From Aquabacterium parvum (GTDB taxonomy: Bacteria > Pseudomonadota > Gammaproteobacteria > Burkholderiales > Burkholderiaceae_C), in the NCBI RefSeq assembly GCF_001447195.1, contig NZ_LFRI01000144.1, forward strand, positions 103,589 to 167,588: DNA of 64,000 nucleotides, written 5' to 3'. The translations under genes and the position numbers were made by a program. This document shows positions 28,778-38,293 of this stretch, piece by piece. Within the stretch, counting starts at the first letter, position 1. Every line of letters begins with the position of its first letter. The notes under the pieces were generated by a model that worked only from the letters and a program-made list of their open reading frames with translations, was not told the origin of the DNA and did not search any database.

Positions 28778-28918
28778 CAGGGGGCGAGGGGTGCCTGCTC
28801 AGGCCCTGCGCGGGGCACCACCGAGCGTGTTCACCATCACCCCTTGAACGCGAGCCAAGCAGATGCCGAGCCATGACACCGCACATGTCGGGCCTGCGCA
28901 GGCACCCCTCGCCCCCTG
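28778..28918 (-). repeat. Structured element copy A (minus orientation): 29-bp arms around an 83-nt core
   Basis: Arms at 28778-28806 and 28890-28918 are complementary at 28 of 29 positions. The core is 28807-28889. Read on the minus strand, the core shares three exact blocks with copy B: 26 nt starting GACATGTGCGGTGTCATGGC, then GTTCAAGGGGTGA, then GCTCGGTGGTGCCCCGCGCA at the 3' end. The 14-nt and 10-nt spacers differ in sequence but not in length. The arm sequence is unrelated to that of copy B, yet a G.A mismatch sits at the eighth pair from the core in both. I do not recognise the class. It points towards sdaA. Confidence 0.8.
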
Positions 28919-28946
28919 CCCGCGACACAACGTGGCAGGCGGAGAA

Positions 28947-28981
28947 GGAAGGAGGGCGACGCTTTGCGTCGCCCTCCTTCC
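28947..28981. repeat. Perfect 16-bp stem, 3-nt loop hairpin between the two element copies
   Basis: GGAAGGAGGGCGACGC, loop TTT, then the exact reverse complement. It is equally stable on both strands and not followed by a T-run. It lies midway between the two structured-element copies and could be a transcription block or a recombination hot spot. Confidence 0.85.
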
Positions 28982-29015
28982 GCCAACCCCGCAGTGCGCG
29001 GTGGTTCGGGTTCGA

Positions 29016-29150
29016 TGGGTGGGGAGCGTGTGAGCCGGCCCGACATGTGCGGTGTCATGGCTCGGCAACCACTTGATGGGTGTTCAAGGGGTGACCGCAG
29101 CAAAGCTCGGTGGTGCCCCGCGCAGGGCCGGATCACACGCTCCCCACCCA
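29016..29150 (+). repeat. Structured element copy B (plus orientation): 26-bp arms around an 83-nt core
   Basis: Arms at 29016-29041 and 29125-29150 pair at 25 of 26 positions; the one mismatch is G.A at the eighth pair from the core, as in copy A. The core is 29042-29124. Likely internal helices are TGTGCGG with CCGCGCA at the core ends, and CTTGA with TCAAG around a 7-nt loop; copy A has CTTGG there, still pairing by a G.T wobble. Copies A and B are inverted and point away from each other. Confidence 0.8.
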
Positions 29151-29226
29151 GCGAGCCACGCACCAGCCGACGCACGAATCCCACCCCAATCCCCCCCACA
29201 AACACAAGGCACCAGGCGCGCGGAAC

Positions 29227-29263
29227 AAAAAAAAGCCGTCCCGCTGCGAACAGCGCGGACGGC
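29227..29263 (-). terminator. Rho-independent terminator for the PF10118 hydrolase gene
   Basis: On the minus strand a stem of about 12 bp (GCCGTCCGCGCTG paired with CAGCGGGACGGC, loop TTCG) is followed by eight T residues. It lies about 40 bp past the stop at 29304. Confidence 0.9.
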
Positions 29264-29303
29264 CAACACGATGCATTCGAGAGAGAGTGGAGGGTGACGC
29301 GAC

Positions 29304-30185
29304 TCAGTAGGCGGCCTGAAAGAGCGCGTCCCCGGCCTTCATGGGATTGCCGGATTCTTCAAAAGCCTTGATCCACACCGGGTAGCTGTGGATGACCTGG
29401 TGCTGCCACGGGTGAAAGCCCGGGCGGTAGTAGTCCAGCAGCTTGAGCGTGTTGCGCGCAAAGATGCCCTTGGGGCCATACACCCACCAGGCGCCTTTGA
29501 GGCTCAACCACAGCCGCTTGGGAACGGAGATCTTGTCGTCCCTCATCAGGCGGTTGGTCAGGCGCATGCTGTCGACCACGACCTTGTAGAGCGCGTGGGT
29601 CATGGCGGCACAGCGCATGAAGTAGCCCACCTTGGCCACGTCCTTCATCACGTCGAAAGCCACGGCCTTGTGCTCCATCTCCTCGATGGCATGCCAGGCC
29701 CACATGGCGCGCACCTTGGGGTCGGCGGGGGCCATCACGTCCTTGGACTCGAACAGCATCTGCGCCATCATGGCCGTGAAGTGCTCGAAGGCGGCTGTCA
29801 GCGCGAGGTTGTACTTGGCCGAGTACTTCTTCGTGTAATCGTCGAAGAGGGATTTGGCCTCGGTCAGGATCACGTCGACGCTGCAACCCTGCTTGCGCAG
29901 CAGGTCGTTGTAGTGCGTGTGGGCGATGCCGTGCTGGCCCTCCTGGCGCATGAAGTTCTTGACGTCTTCGGCCAGCTTGGGGTCGGTGATCAGGTGGCGA
30001 TAGGCGCGCACGCTGGTGATGAAGTAGCGCTCGCCATCGGGGAAGGCGGCTTGCATGCCGTCGAACAGGCGGGTCTTGAAGGCGTCGTTGCCGTACCACC
30101 AGCGTGGGGTGTTTTCGTCGAGCTCGAAGTCGAGCTTTTCGCGCGGCACGATGTGTTCGGGGCCGTTGTGTTTTTGGGTGCTCAT
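29304..30185 (-). CDS. Predicted metal-dependent hydrolase (PF10118)
   Basis: The 293-residue helical protein carries conserved acidic/His clusters expected for a di-metal site: [17 protein letters not shown] and [20 protein letters not shown]. This is the pattern of the PF10118 family, which structurally resembles ferritin-like proteins; its substrate is not established. The 5' region is shared with the divergent SDR gene and holds a 16-bp palindrome, so regulation may be joint. A strong terminator follows. Confidence 0.88.
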   Translation of the reverse strand: MSTQKHNGPEHIVPREKLDFELDENTPRWWYGNDAFKTRLFDGMQAAFPDGERYFITSVRAYRHLITDPKLAEDVKNFMRQEGQHGIAHTHYNDLLRKQGCSVDVILTEAKSLFDDYTKKYSAKYNLALTAAFEHFTAMMAQMLFESKDVMAPADPKVRAMWAWHAIEEMEHKAVAFDVMKDVAKVGYFMRCAAMTHALYKVVVDSMRLTNRLMRDDKISVPKRLWLSLKGAWWVYGPKGIFARNTLKLLDYYRPGFHPWQHQVIHSYPVWIKAFEESGNPMKAGDALFQAAY

Positions 30186-30235
30186 GCTGTCTCCTCGGCA
30201 CTGCTGATGGGCAGAGTCTAGTAACCGTGAGTTGC

Positions 30236-30251
30236 TTGACGTGCACGTCAA
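30236..30251. promoter_or_regulatory. Perfect 16-bp palindrome, likely operator
   Basis: TTGACGTGCACGTCAA lies in the 222-bp gap between the divergent PF10118 hydrolase and SDR genes, 51 bp from the hydrolase start codon. Its length and symmetry fit a dimeric HTH repressor of the TetR type. No matching regulator gene is adjacent. Confidence 0.6.
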
Positions 30252-30407
30252 CGCGACAGGTGGGCATCCTGGGCGACACTTTGGGGTGTGCACCGAGTCT
30301 GACGTGGATCCACCCCATCGGGTTACCACCAACTTTTTGCATCGTGAGGCGGCCGCAGGCTGTGCCCGCGACACCCTGTCCCCCATCCACCAGAGCCAAG
30401 AGGTCCC

Positions 30408-31319
30408 ATGAGCGCTCCCGCCACCCCCGAGTCCCACCACATCCGCCTGGATGGCCGCGTGGCCATCGTCACTGGAGCCGGCGCCGGCCTGGGGCGTGCG
30501 CACGCCCTGGCCCTGGCTGCCCGGGGTGCCAAGGTGGTGATCAACGACCTGAACCTGGCGCCAGCCGAGGCCGTGGCAGCTGAGGTGCGTGCGGCCGGTG
30601 GCGAGGCGCTGGCGTGCGCGGGTTCGGTCACCGACGAGGCCGCCGTGCAGGCCATGGTCGATCAAACGCTGGCGCAGTTTGGCCGCATCGACATCCTGGT
30701 CAACAACGCCGGCATCCTGCGCGACAAGAGCTTCGCGAAGATGTCGCTGGACGACTTCCGCCTGGTGGTGGACGTGCACCTGATGGGCGCCGTCGTCTGC
30801 ACCAAGGCCGTGTGGGAGACCATGCGCGCCCAGCAGTTCGGTCGCATCGTGTTCACGACCTCGTCGTCGGGGTTGTTCGGCAACTTCGGGCAGGCGAACT
30901 ATGGCGCCGCCAAGATGGCGCTGGTGGGCCTGATGCAGACGCTGGCGCTCGAAGGCGAGAAGGCCAACATCCGCGTCAACTGCCTGGCGCCCACGGCGGC
31001 CACGGCGATGACGCAGGGCATCTTGCCGCCCGAGGTGCTGGCGGTGCTCACGCCCGAGAGCGTGTCGCCGGGCCTGGTCTACCTGGTCAGCGACGAGGCA
31101 CCCACGCGCGCCATCCTCAACGCGGGAGCGGGCGTGTTCGCGGCCTCGCACGTGGGGTTGGGCTCGCCCGTGTTCATCGGTGCTACGCCTGACGCTGTGG
31201 ATCGCGTGGCCGAGGCCTGGCCGCGAATCAGCGATCGTGCGGATGCCATCGTGCCGCGCAGTGGGCTGGAGCAGTCCATGCGCGAGGTTGGGACGGTGCA
31301 GTCGCGATCCAAAGGCTGA
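30408..31319 (+). CDS. Short-chain dehydrogenase, 3-hydroxyacyl-CoA dehydrogenase-like
   Basis: The 303-residue SDR is complete: cofactor loop [20 protein letters not shown] motif ([14 protein letters not shown]), catalytic Ser ([13 protein letters not shown]) and Tyr-x3-Lys (YGAAKMAL). The longer C-terminus ([19 protein letters not shown]) resembles bacterial relatives of the peroxisomal multifunctional enzyme, which oxidise (3R)-hydroxyacyl-CoA. It is divergent from the PF10118 gene across a palindromic operator, so a role in lipid or steroid-like substrate breakdown is plausible but inferred. Confidence 0.9.
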   Translation: MSAPATPESHHIRLDGRVAIVTGAGAGLGRAHALALAARGAKVVINDLNLAPAEAVAAEVRAAGGEALACAGSVTDEAAVQAMVDQTLAQFGRIDILVNNAGILRDKSFAKMSLDDFRLVVDVHLMGAVVCTKAVWETMRAQQFGRIVFTTSSSGLFGNFGQANYGAAKMALVGLMQTLALEGEKANIRVNCLAPTAATAMTQGILPPEVLAVLTPESVSPGLVYLVSDEAPTRAILNAGAGVFAASHVGLGSPVFIGATPDAVDRVAEAWPRISDRADAIVPRSGLEQSMREVGTVQSRSKG

Positions 31320-31356
31320 TGCACAGCCAGGCAGCCGTGGCGGGTTGCCGAGTCCT

Positions 31357-32082
31357 TCAGGTTGACGCGGCGTGGGCCGAGTCGCTCAGCGCGCACAGGC
31401 AGGGCTGGTGTCGCAGTTGTTGCCTGATGAGTTCGTCGACCTTCTGGCGCGCCAGCGGCCACGCGCCGAAGCCCGATTCGGTGTTGATGTGGCCCACTTG
31501 CCCGAGGTTGCGAAAGCCCGCGCCCCAGGTGTGGGCCCAAGCGCGCGCTCGATCCAAGGGCATCCAGGGGTCGTTCTCGCTGCCGATGACGCTCAGGGTC
31601 AGGCCCAGTCGGTGACGGGGCAGTCGATCTTCGATCTGGAATTTCACCGGGTCGGCCGGCGCCACCATCAGGGCCGCGACGATGCGGCCGTGTCGGGGCC
31701 CGACACCGGTTGCATCGCCGAGGGCTGAATCTGCCTGGCCTGTTGGCAGCGCTGGTGCCATCTGGCGCGTGGCCAGGTGGTGCGCCAGGGCCAGGGTGCC
31801 GAAGCTGTGCGCCACCGCCACCCATTGTGTGTGGCGGCTGTAGCGCGACAGCGTTTCTTCGATGCGTGCCGACCAGGCTTCGAGGTCGGGCTGTTGCCAG
31901 TCGTGTTGTTGCACGCGCACCGCGTCGACGTACTGACTTTGCAGCCAGGTCTGCCAGTGCGCGGGGCCGCTGTCGCGCAGGCCGGGAACGATCAGCACCC
32001 GCACCGAGCGGCGCGGTTGTCGGGCGCTGGGCTGCCAGGCTGACTGGGCCGCGGGCGAGGCGATGTGCAGCGATGAATGCAT
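31357..32082 (-). CDS. RBBP9/YdeN-family serine hydrolase
   Basis: The 241-residue alpha/beta hydrolase has the family opening [20 protein letters not shown], nucleophile elbow [14 protein letters not shown], Asp in [16 protein letters not shown] and His in [16 protein letters not shown]. This complete triad matches RBBP9-like hydrolases of unknown substrate. It lies 25 bp after the end of the upstream Sbp gene on the same strand, so it may be cotranscribed with it. Confidence 0.9.
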   Translation of the reverse strand: MHSSLHIASPAAQSAWQPSARQPRRSVRVLIVPGLRDSGPAHWQTWLQSQYVDAVRVQQHDWQQPDLEAWSARIEETLSRYSRHTQWVAVAHSFGTLALAHHLATRQMAPALPTGQADSALGDATGVGPRHGRIVAALMVAPADPVKFQIEDRLPRHRLGLTLSVIGSENDPWMPLDRARAWAHTWGAGFRNLGQVGHINTESGFGAWPLARQKVDELIRQQLRHQPCLCALSDSAHAAST

Positions 32083-32107
32083 GGCTTCGTCCTTGCCTGG
32101 CTGGAGG

Positions 32108-33124
32108 TCACTTCCTGGTGTAGACCTGGTCGAACAGACCGCCATCAGCGAAGTGTGTTTTCTGAGCCTTGGTCCAGCCACCGAAGACCTCGTCGATCTT
32201 CACCAACTCCAGCTTCGGAAATTGCCTGGCGTACTTGGCTGCGGCCTTGGCGTCGGTCGGGCGGTAGAAGTGCTTGCCGGCCAGATCCTGTCCTTCGGCG
32301 CTGTAGAGGTACTCGATGTAAGCCTTGGCCACATCGCGCGTGCCGCGCTTGTCTGCCACCTTGTCGACGATGGCCACGGGCGGCTCGGCGTAGATCGACA
32401 GCTTCGGGTAGACGATGTCGAACTTGTCAGTGCCAAATTCTTTCAGCGTGAGGTGGGCTTCGTTTTCCCAGGCCAGCAGCACGTCGCCCTGGCCGCGTTC
32501 GGCGAAGGTCACGGTCGAGCCGCGGGCGCCGGAGTCCAGCACGGGCACGTTCTCGTACAGCTTGCGCACGAACTCCCGGGCCTTGTCTTCGGAGCCTGTT
32601 TTCTTGAGTTCGTGGGCCCAGGCGGCCAGGTAGTTCCAGCGCGCACCGCCCGAGGTCTTGGGGTTGGGCGTGATGACGCCCACGCCCGGCTTGATCAGGT
32701 CTGACCAGTCCTTGATCTGCTTGGGGTTGCCCTTGCGCACGAGGAAGACGATGGTCGAGGTGTAGGGCGAACTGTTGCCTTGGAAGGACTTCTGCCAGTC
32801 GGGCTTGAGCAGGCCTTTCGAAGCGATGGCGTCGATGTCGTAGGCCAGGGCCAGCGTGACGACGTCGGCTTCCAGTCCGTCGATCACCGATCGGGCCTGC
32901 TTGCCCGAACCTCCATGAGAGGCCTTCACTGTGACGTTGTCGCCGGTCTTGGCCTTCCAATGCTTGGCAAAAGCGCCGTTGTACTCGGCATAGAACTCGC
33001 GCGTTGGATCATAGGAAACGTTCAGCAGAGAGATGTCCTTGGCTTGGGCCAGGCTGCCCACAGTGAAGGCGGCGGCGAGGGCCAGAGCGTGAAAAGCGCG
33101 GCGGGTGAAAGTCGTTTGGGGCAT
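32108..33124 (-). CDS. Periplasmic sulfate/thiosulfate-binding protein, first paralogue
   Basis: The 338-residue exported protein binds sulfate or thiosulfate for a CysTWA importer. It has a signal peptide ([20 protein letters not shown], cut after AQA) and the family blocks [37 protein letters not shown] and [17 protein letters not shown]. It is divergent from a second Sbp gene at 33379. The start at 33124 (MPQTTFTRR) fits the signal peptide; an upstream ATG at 33157 is less likely. Confidence 0.92.
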   Translation of the reverse strand: MPQTTFTRRAFHALALAAAFTVGSLAQAKDISLLNVSYDPTREFYAEYNGAFAKHWKAKTGDNVTVKASHGGSGKQARSVIDGLEADVVTLALAYDIDAIASKGLLKPDWQKSFQGNSSPYTSTIVFLVRKGNPKQIKDWSDLIKPGVGVITPNPKTSGGARWNYLAAWAHELKKTGSEDKAREFVRKLYENVPVLDSGARGSTVTFAERGQGDVLLAWENEAHLTLKEFGTDKFDIVYPKLSIYAEPPVAIVDKVADKRGTRDVAKAYIEYLYSAEGQDLAGKHFYRPTDAKAAAKYARQFPKLELVKIDEVFGGWTKAQKTHFADGGLFDQVYTRK

Positions 33125-33378
33125 GGGGGCGTCGGTCAGGTGATGCGATGTCTGCATGCTGAGCACGGAGCCCGAGCTTGAGAACGAAGGAATGCGCACG
33201 AGCTCATGCGTTATGCGCGCAGCAAGGCGCCTCGGCATGAAAGCGATGCCTGTAAGCGCGCGCGCGCACCGCGCGCAATCGCTTTGCGCGTTTTGTGCAT
33301 AAGGAGCTGAGCAATGGGCGCTTCTGCCAAAGACGTTGGCTGCATAGCATCCAAAGCATTCGTCAGATGGAGTCCCGA
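33125..33378. promoter_or_regulatory. Divergent regulatory region between the two sulfate-binding protein genes
   Basis: The 254 bp hold paired motifs: TTATGC (33211-33216) opposite GCATAA (33297-33302), and AAAGCGAT (33240-33247) opposite ATCGCTTT (33278-33285). Between them lies an alternating purine-pyrimidine run, GCGCGCGCGCGCA. The symmetry suggests binding of a dimeric regulator, most simply the CysB-type protein encoded at 37253, serving both directions. No clean sigma-70 hexamers could be fixed. Confidence 0.45.
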
Positions 33379-34407
33379 ATGAGCAGCCTTCGCCGCCTTG
33401 CCCTCAAAGCCACCGCCCTGGTCCTGACCACCTCTGGCCTGGGGCTCACGTCCCTGTCCGCCCACGCCGACGCCACCCTGCTCAACGTCTCCTACGACGT
33501 CACCCGCGAGTTCTACAAGGACTACAACCAGGCCTTCGCCCGCCACTGGAAGCAGACCACCGGCGAGACCCTGACGCTCAACCAGTCGCACGGCGGCTCC
33601 AGCAAACAGGCCAACAGCGTGGTTGAAGGCTTGAGTGCAGACGTCATCACCATGAACCAAGCCAGCGACATCGACATCCTGGCCGAAAAGGGCAAGCTGA
33701 TTCCGGCCGACTGGGCCAAACGCCTGCCCTACAACAGCTCCCCCACCGCATCGGTCACCGTGATCCTGGTGCGCAAGGGCAACCCCAAGCAGATCAAGGA
33801 CTGGTCCGACCTGGGCCGTCCCGGCGTGTCCGTCGTGATCCCCAACCCCAAGACCTCGGGCAACGGTCGCTACTCCTACCTGGCGGCCTGGGGCTCGGTC
33901 ATCAAGGCGGGCGGCAAGCCAGAGCAGGCCCGCGCCCTGGTGCAGAAGATCTTTGCCAACGTGCCCGTGTTCGACGGCGGCGGCCGCGCGGCCACCACCA
34001 CCTTCGCGCAGCGCAACATCGGCGACGCCCTGGCCACCTTCGAGAGCGAGGTGCCGCTGATCCAGAACGAGTTCAAGGGCGACTACCAGGTTGTCTACCC
34101 CAAAACCACCATCCTGGCCGAGAACCCGGTCAGCGTGGTCGACAAGGTGGTCGACAAGAAGGGCACCCGCAAGCAGGCCGAGGCCTACCTGCAGTACCTG
34201 TACTCCGACGAAGGCCAGGCCATTGCCGTCAAGCACAACCTGCGTCCGCGCTCGCCCGCGCTGCTCAAGCAGCACCAGGCCAAGTTCATCGGCGTGCCCA
34301 CCTTCACCGTGGACGAGGTCTTCGGTGGCTGGGGCAAGGTGCAGGCCGAGCACTTCCGCGACGGCGGCATCTACGACCAGATCACCGCGGCCGGCCGTGC
34401 CAAGTGA
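33379..34407 (+). CDS. sbp: Periplasmic sulfate-binding protein, second paralogue, head of the cys operon
   Basis: The 342-residue protein carries a signal peptide (residues about 1-30, cut after SAHA) and the sulfate-binding family blocks [37 protein letters not shown] and [19 protein letters not shown]. It heads a plus-strand operon with cysT, cysW, cysA and a CysB-type regulator. ATG 33379 ([11 protein letters not shown]) begins the signal peptide; the longer in-frame reading from 33295 crosses the regulatory region. Confidence 0.93.
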   Translation: MSSLRRLALKATALVLTTSGLGLTSLSAHADATLLNVSYDVTREFYKDYNQAFARHWKQTTGETLTLNQSHGGSSKQANSVVEGLSADVITMNQASDIDILAEKGKLIPADWAKRLPYNSSPTASVTVILVRKGNPKQIKDWSDLGRPGVSVVIPNPKTSGNGRYSYLAAWGSVIKAGGKPEQARALVQKIFANVPVFDGGGRAATTTFAQRNIGDALATFESEVPLIQNEFKGDYQVVYPKTTILAENPVSVVDKVVDKKGTRKQAEAYLQYLYSDEGQAIAVKHNLRPRSPALLKQHQAKFIGVPTFTVDEVFGGWGKVQAEHFRDGGIYDQITAAGRAK

Positions 34408-34430
34408 CGCCCGCCTGAAAAGAGCCTGAC

Positions 34431-35273
34431 ATGTTGTTTTCCAAAACCCTGCTGCGGCGGCACAGCGTGCTGCCCGGCTTCGACCTGGCCCTGGGCCTGA
34501 CGCTGCTGTACCTGTGCCTGATCGTGCTGATCCCGTTGAGCGCGGCCTTCCTGCGCACCACGGAGCTGACCTGGCCGGCCTTCGTTGAAACGGTGACTTC
34601 GCCTCGCGTGGTGGCGTCCTACAAGCTGACCTTTGGCGCATCGCTGCTGGCCGCGCTGGTCAACGCCTTCTTCGGCCTGCTGGTGGCCTGGGTGCTGGTG
34701 CGCTATGACTTTTTTGGCCGCCGCGTCGTCGATGCCCTGGTGGACCTGCCCTTTGCCTTGCCCACCGCGGTGGCCGGCATCACGCTGACCGGGTTGTACG
34801 CTGGCAACGGCTGGATCGGCCAGTGGCTCGAACCCTTGGGGCTGAAGGTGGCGTTCACGCCAGTGGGTGTGTTCGTGGCCATGACCTTCATCGGCCTGCC
34901 CTTCGTGGTTCGCACGGTGCAGCCCATCCTGGAAGACCTGGCCTCCGAGCTGGAAGAGGCCGCCGCCACGCTGGGTGCCAGCCGCTGGCAGAGCTTCAGC
35001 AAGGTGATCTTTCCCATCCTGACCCCGGCGCTGCTCACGGGTTTTGCGCTGGCCTTTGCCCGCGCCCTGGGCGAGTACGGCTCGATCATCTTCATCGCCG
35101 GCAACATGCCGATGATCTCGGAGATCACGCCGCTGCTCATCATCACCAAGCTGGAGCAATACGACTACGCGGGCGCCACCGCCATCGCCGTGGTCATGCT
35201 GGTGATGTCCTTCATCCTGCTGCTGGCCATCAACGCCCTGCAAGCCTGGACGCGCAAGCGCCAGGGCAAGTGA
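34431..35273 (+). CDS. cysT: Sulfate/thiosulfate ABC permease CysT (CysU)
   Basis: The 280-residue inner-membrane protein has six predicted helices and the EAA loop ([20 protein letters not shown]) that docks the ATPase. Residues [20 protein letters not shown] are typical of CysT. It forms the channel with CysW and is powered by CysA. It starts 23 bp after the sbp stop. Confidence 0.95.
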   Translation: MLFSKTLLRRHSVLPGFDLALGLTLLYLCLIVLIPLSAAFLRTTELTWPAFVETVTSPRVVASYKLTFGASLLAALVNAFFGLLVAWVLVRYDFFGRRVVDALVDLPFALPTAVAGITLTGLYAGNGWIGQWLEPLGLKVAFTPVGVFVAMTFIGLPFVVRTVQPILEDLASELEEAAATLGASRWQSFSKVIFPILTPALLTGFALAFARALGEYGSIIFIAGNMPMISEITPLLIITKLEQYDYAGATAIAVVMLVMSFILLLAINALQAWTRKRQGK

Positions 35274-35292
35274 CCCCTTCGGAGTTCATCTC

Positions 35293-36210
35293 ATGACCGC
35301 TGTTTCTCAACCGGTGAACGCGTTGCCTGCATCGCGCACCCTCTCGCCACCTGACGTGGCCGGGGCCACCACCGAGCCCGCGTGGGTGCGGCGCCTGCTC
35401 ATCGGCGTGGCGCTGGTTTTTCTGTCGCTGTTCCTGTTCGTGCCCCTGGTCACCGTGTTCGTCGAGGCCTTCAAGAAGGGCTGGGACGTGTACGTGGCCG
35501 CTGTCACGGACCCGGATGCGGTGTCGGCCATCTGGCTGACGCTGACGGCCGCCGCCATCGCCGTGCCGCTGAACCTGGTCTTCGGCGTGTCGGCGGCCTG
35601 GGCGATCGCCAAGTTCGACTTCCGCGGCAAGAGCGTCCTGCTCACGCTGATCGACCTGCCGTTCTCTGTCTCGCCCGTGATCGCCGGTTTGATCTACGTG
35701 CTGGTCTTCGGCCTGCAAGGCTGGTGGGGCGAGTGGCTGATCGCCAACGATTACAAGGTCATCTTCGCGGTGCCTGGCATCGTGCTGGCCACCATCTTCG
35801 TGACCTTCCCGTTCGTGGCGCGTGAGCTGATCCCGCTGATGCAGGCGCAAGGCCAGGAGCAGGAAGAAGCCGCTCGCGTGCTGGGTGCCTCGGGCTGGCA
35901 GACCTTCTGGAAGGTGACCCTGCCCAACGTGAAGTGGGGCCTGCTGTACGGCGTGATCCTGTGCAACGCGCGGGCCATGGGTGAGTTCGGCGCCGTCTCG
36001 GTGGTCTCGGGCCACATCCGCGGGCAGACCAACACGCTGCCCCTGCACATCGAAATCCTCTACAACGAGTACCAGTTCGCCGCGTCCTTCGCCGTGGCAT
36101 CCTTGCTGGCCAGCCTGGCGCTGGTCACCCTGGTGCTCAAATACATCGTCGAACGCCGGGTTCAGCAACAGCTGGCCCAGGCCGCCCAAGCATCCGGAGT
36201 CCCCGCATGA
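35293..36210 (+). CDS. cysW: Sulfate ABC permease CysW
   Basis: The 305-residue permease has a longer polar N-terminus (about 35 residues) before six helices. The EAA loop is [20 protein letters not shown], and the family block [20 protein letters not shown] with [15 protein letters not shown] is diagnostic of CysW. Its stop overlaps the cysA start by ATGA. Confidence 0.96.
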   Translation: MTAVSQPVNALPASRTLSPPDVAGATTEPAWVRRLLIGVALVFLSLFLFVPLVTVFVEAFKKGWDVYVAAVTDPDAVSAIWLTLTAAAIAVPLNLVFGVSAAWAIAKFDFRGKSVLLTLIDLPFSVSPVIAGLIYVLVFGLQGWWGEWLIANDYKVIFAVPGIVLATIFVTFPFVARELIPLMQAQGQEQEEAARVLGASGWQTFWKVTLPNVKWGLLYGVILCNARAMGEFGAVSVVSGHIRGQTNTLPLHIEILYNEYQFAASFAVASLLASLALVTLVLKYIVERRVQQQLAQAAQASGVPA

Positions 36211-37256
36211 GCATCGAAGTCAAGAACCTGGTCAAGCGTTTCGGTCAGACAACCGTCTGCGACAACCTGAACCTGCACATCCCCTCCGGCCAACTGGTCG
36301 CCCTGCTGGGCCCCTCGGGCTCTGGCAAGACCTCGCTGCTGCGCATCATCGCCGGCCTGGAAGTGCCCGACTCTGGCGCCGTCTATTTCAATGGCGAGGA
36401 CACGACCCACGTGGCCGTGCGCGAGCGCAACGTGGGCTTCGTGTTCCAGCACTACGCGCTGTTCGGCCACATGACGATTTTCGAGAACGTGGCCTTCGGT
36501 TTGCGCGTGCGCCCCAAGGACAGCCGCCCGTCTGAAGAGGCCATTCGCGCCAAGGTGACCGAGCTGCTCAAGCTCGTGCAGCTCGACTGGATCGCCGACC
36601 GCTACCCGCACCAGCTATCGGGCGGCCAGCGCCAGCGCATCGCCCTGGCGCGCGCTTTGGCCGTCGAGCCCAAGGTGCTGCTGCTCGACGAGCCTTTCGG
36701 CGCGCTCGACGCCAAGGTGCGCAAGGAGCTGCGCCGCTGGCTGCGCCGCCTGCACGACGAAATGCACATCACCAGCGTGTTCGTGACCCACGACCAGGAA
36801 GAAGCCATGGAAGTGGCCGACCGCATTGTGGTGATGAACCAGGGCCGAATCGAGCAGGAAGGCGCGCCGGACGAGGTCTACGACCACCCGGCCACGCCCT
36901 TCGTGCTGCAGTTCCTGGGTGACGTGAACCTGTTCCACGGCCGTGACCACGCGCCAGGCACGGTGGGTGAGGGTGCTGCTGCACAGCCTGCGGTGAGTTA
37001 CGTGCGTCCGCACGAGATCCAGGTGCTGGCCCACGCCGAAGACGGCTCGCTGGCCGCCACCTTGATCGACACGCTGACCGTGGGCCCCAACACCCGCCTG
37101 GCCTTCCGCCGCACCGATGGCTCAGGTGAGATCGAGGTCGAACTCAGCCGGGACGAGTACGCAGCCCTGCGCGACAGCGGTGTGCTGCGCGCCGGCCACG
37201 ACGCGCACCTCAAGCCGCGCCGCATCCGCCAGTTCGAGTCGGGAGCGCGAGCATGA
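36207..37256 (+). CDS. cysA: Sulfate/thiosulfate import ATPase CysA
   Basis: The 349-residue ABC ATPase has Walker [17 protein letters not shown]-loop [14 protein letters not shown], signature [15 protein letters not shown], Walker [13 protein letters not shown] and switch His in [12 protein letters not shown]-terminal TOBE-like regulatory domain follows (about residues 245-345, including [10 protein letters not shown]). It energises uptake through CysT/CysW. Its stop overlaps the start of the next gene by ATGA. Confidence 0.97.
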   Translation: MSIEVKNLVKRFGQTTVCDNLNLHIPSGQLVALLGPSGSGKTSLLRIIAGLEVPDSGAVYFNGEDTTHVAVRERNVGFVFQHYALFGHMTIFENVAFGLRVRPKDSRPSEEAIRAKVTELLKLVQLDWIADRYPHQLSGGQRQRIALARALAVEPKVLLLDEPFGALDAKVRKELRRWLRRLHDEMHITSVFVTHDQEEAMEVADRIVVMNQGRIEQEGAPDEVYDHPATPFVLQFLGDVNLFHGRDHAPGTVGEGAAAQPAVSYVRPHEIQVLAHAEDGSLAATLIDTLTVGPNTRLAFRRTDGSGEIEVELSRDEYAALRDSGVLRAGHDAHLKPRRIRQFESGARA

Positions 37257-38203
37257 ACTTCCAGCAACTTCGCTCTGTGCGCGAAGCGGCGCGGCGTGGC
37301 TACAACCTGACCGAGGTGGCCGCGGCGCTGCACACCTCGCAGCCAGGTGTCAGCCGCCAGATCCGAGAGCTCGAAGACGAGTTGGGCGTGGAGCTGTTCC
37401 AACGTGCCGGCAAGCGCCTGACGGGCCTGACGCCTTCCGGCCAGCAGCTCCTGCCCGTCATCGAGCGCCTGCTGCGCGAGGCCGAGAACCTGCGCCAGGC
37501 CGCGCGCGACTGCGCCTCGCACGACACGGGCCCGCTCTCGCTGGCGGCCACCCACTCGCAGGCGCGTTATGCGCTGCCATCGGCCGTGCGCGACTTCCGC
37601 CTGCGCTTCCCGAAGGTCACGCTGAGCCTGCACCAGGGCTCGCCCCGCCAGGTGGCCCAGATGCTGATCGACGGTGAGGCCGACATCGGCATCGCCACCG
37701 AGGCGCTGGATCAGTACCCTCAATTGGTCACGCTGCCTTGCTACACCTGGACGCACAGCGTGGTCGTGCCACCAGGGCACCCGCTGCTCGACGGCCAGCC
37801 GCTGACCCTGGAGCGCCTGGCGAAGTTCCCGCTCATCACCTATGACGGGGGCTTCACGGGCCGCGCCCACATCGACGAGGCCTTCTCTCGCGAAGGGCTG
37901 CAGCCCAGCATCGTGCTGTCCGCCATGGACGCCGACGTGATCAAGACCTATGTCGAGCTGGGCATGGGTGTGGGCCTGGTGGCCTCCATCGCCTTCGACG
38001 AAGACCGGGACCGCAACCTGCGCGCGCTCGACGCCGGCCACCTCTTCAGCGTCAACATGACGCGGCTGGCATTTCGGCGCGGGGCGTTCCTGCGCGGGTA
38101 TGTGTACGGTTTCATCGAGACCTTCGCCTCACCACTGACGCGCGAGGTCGTGGAGCAGGCGATTGCCAAGGCCACTGCGGAAGACAACGACGCGCACGCT
38201 TGA
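37253..38203 (+). CDS. cysB: CysB/Cbl-type LysR regulator of sulfur assimilation
   Basis: The 316-residue regulator begins [20 protein letters not shown] with the winged HTH ([20 protein letters not shown]), a close match to CysB-type LysR proteins. The sensor domain includes [15 protein letters not shown] text (here [17 protein letters not shown]) that contacts sulfate or N-acetylserine in the family. Being last in the sbp-cysTWA operon, it probably controls that operon. Whether it is true CysB or Cbl cannot be settled from sequence alone. Confidence 0.88.
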   Translation: MNFQQLRSVREAARRGYNLTEVAAALHTSQPGVSRQIRELEDELGVELFQRAGKRLTGLTPSGQQLLPVIERLLREAENLRQAARDCASHDTGPLSLAATHSQARYALPSAVRDFRLRFPKVTLSLHQGSPRQVAQMLIDGEADIGIATEALDQYPQLVTLPCYTWTHSVVVPPGHPLLDGQPLTLERLAKFPLITYDGGFTGRAHIDEAFSREGLQPSIVLSAMDADVIKTYVELGMGVGLVASIAFDEDRDRNLRALDAGHLFSVNMTRLAFRRGAFLRGYVYGFIETFASPLTREVVEQAIAKATAEDNDAHA

Positions 38204-38247
38204 GCTGGCCCAGGCCTCACGCGGCCCCTTTTCGGCACCGATGGGAG

Positions 38248-38277
38248 ATTCGCTATATAGTGGGATACATAGCGAAT
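38248..38277 (+). promoter_or_regulatory. ModE operator upstream of modEABC
   Basis: Left arm ATTCGCTATATA, six-base spacer, right arm TACATAGCGAAT. The arms are complementary at 11 of 12 positions and match the known ModE box (CGNTATATA-N6-TATATNNCG type). It ends 16 bp before the modE start codon, so molybdate-bound ModE would repress its own operon, modEABC. Confidence 0.88.
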
Positions 38278-38293
38278 TCCTTGTGTCGAAACG

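Noticed and set aside
28778..29150. MITE or REP-type repeat as explanation for the paired element
   Set aside because: Mobile repeats keep their terminal repeats between copies. Here the termini differ and the core is kept. No target duplication is seen.
28726..29205. Overlapping open frames on both strands across the structured element sharing the text CRAMTPHMSG
   Set aside because: The shared peptide comes only from the conserved core read in one frame. The frames lack ribosome-binding sites, run through perfect hairpins, and do not keep their ends. I treat them as spurious.
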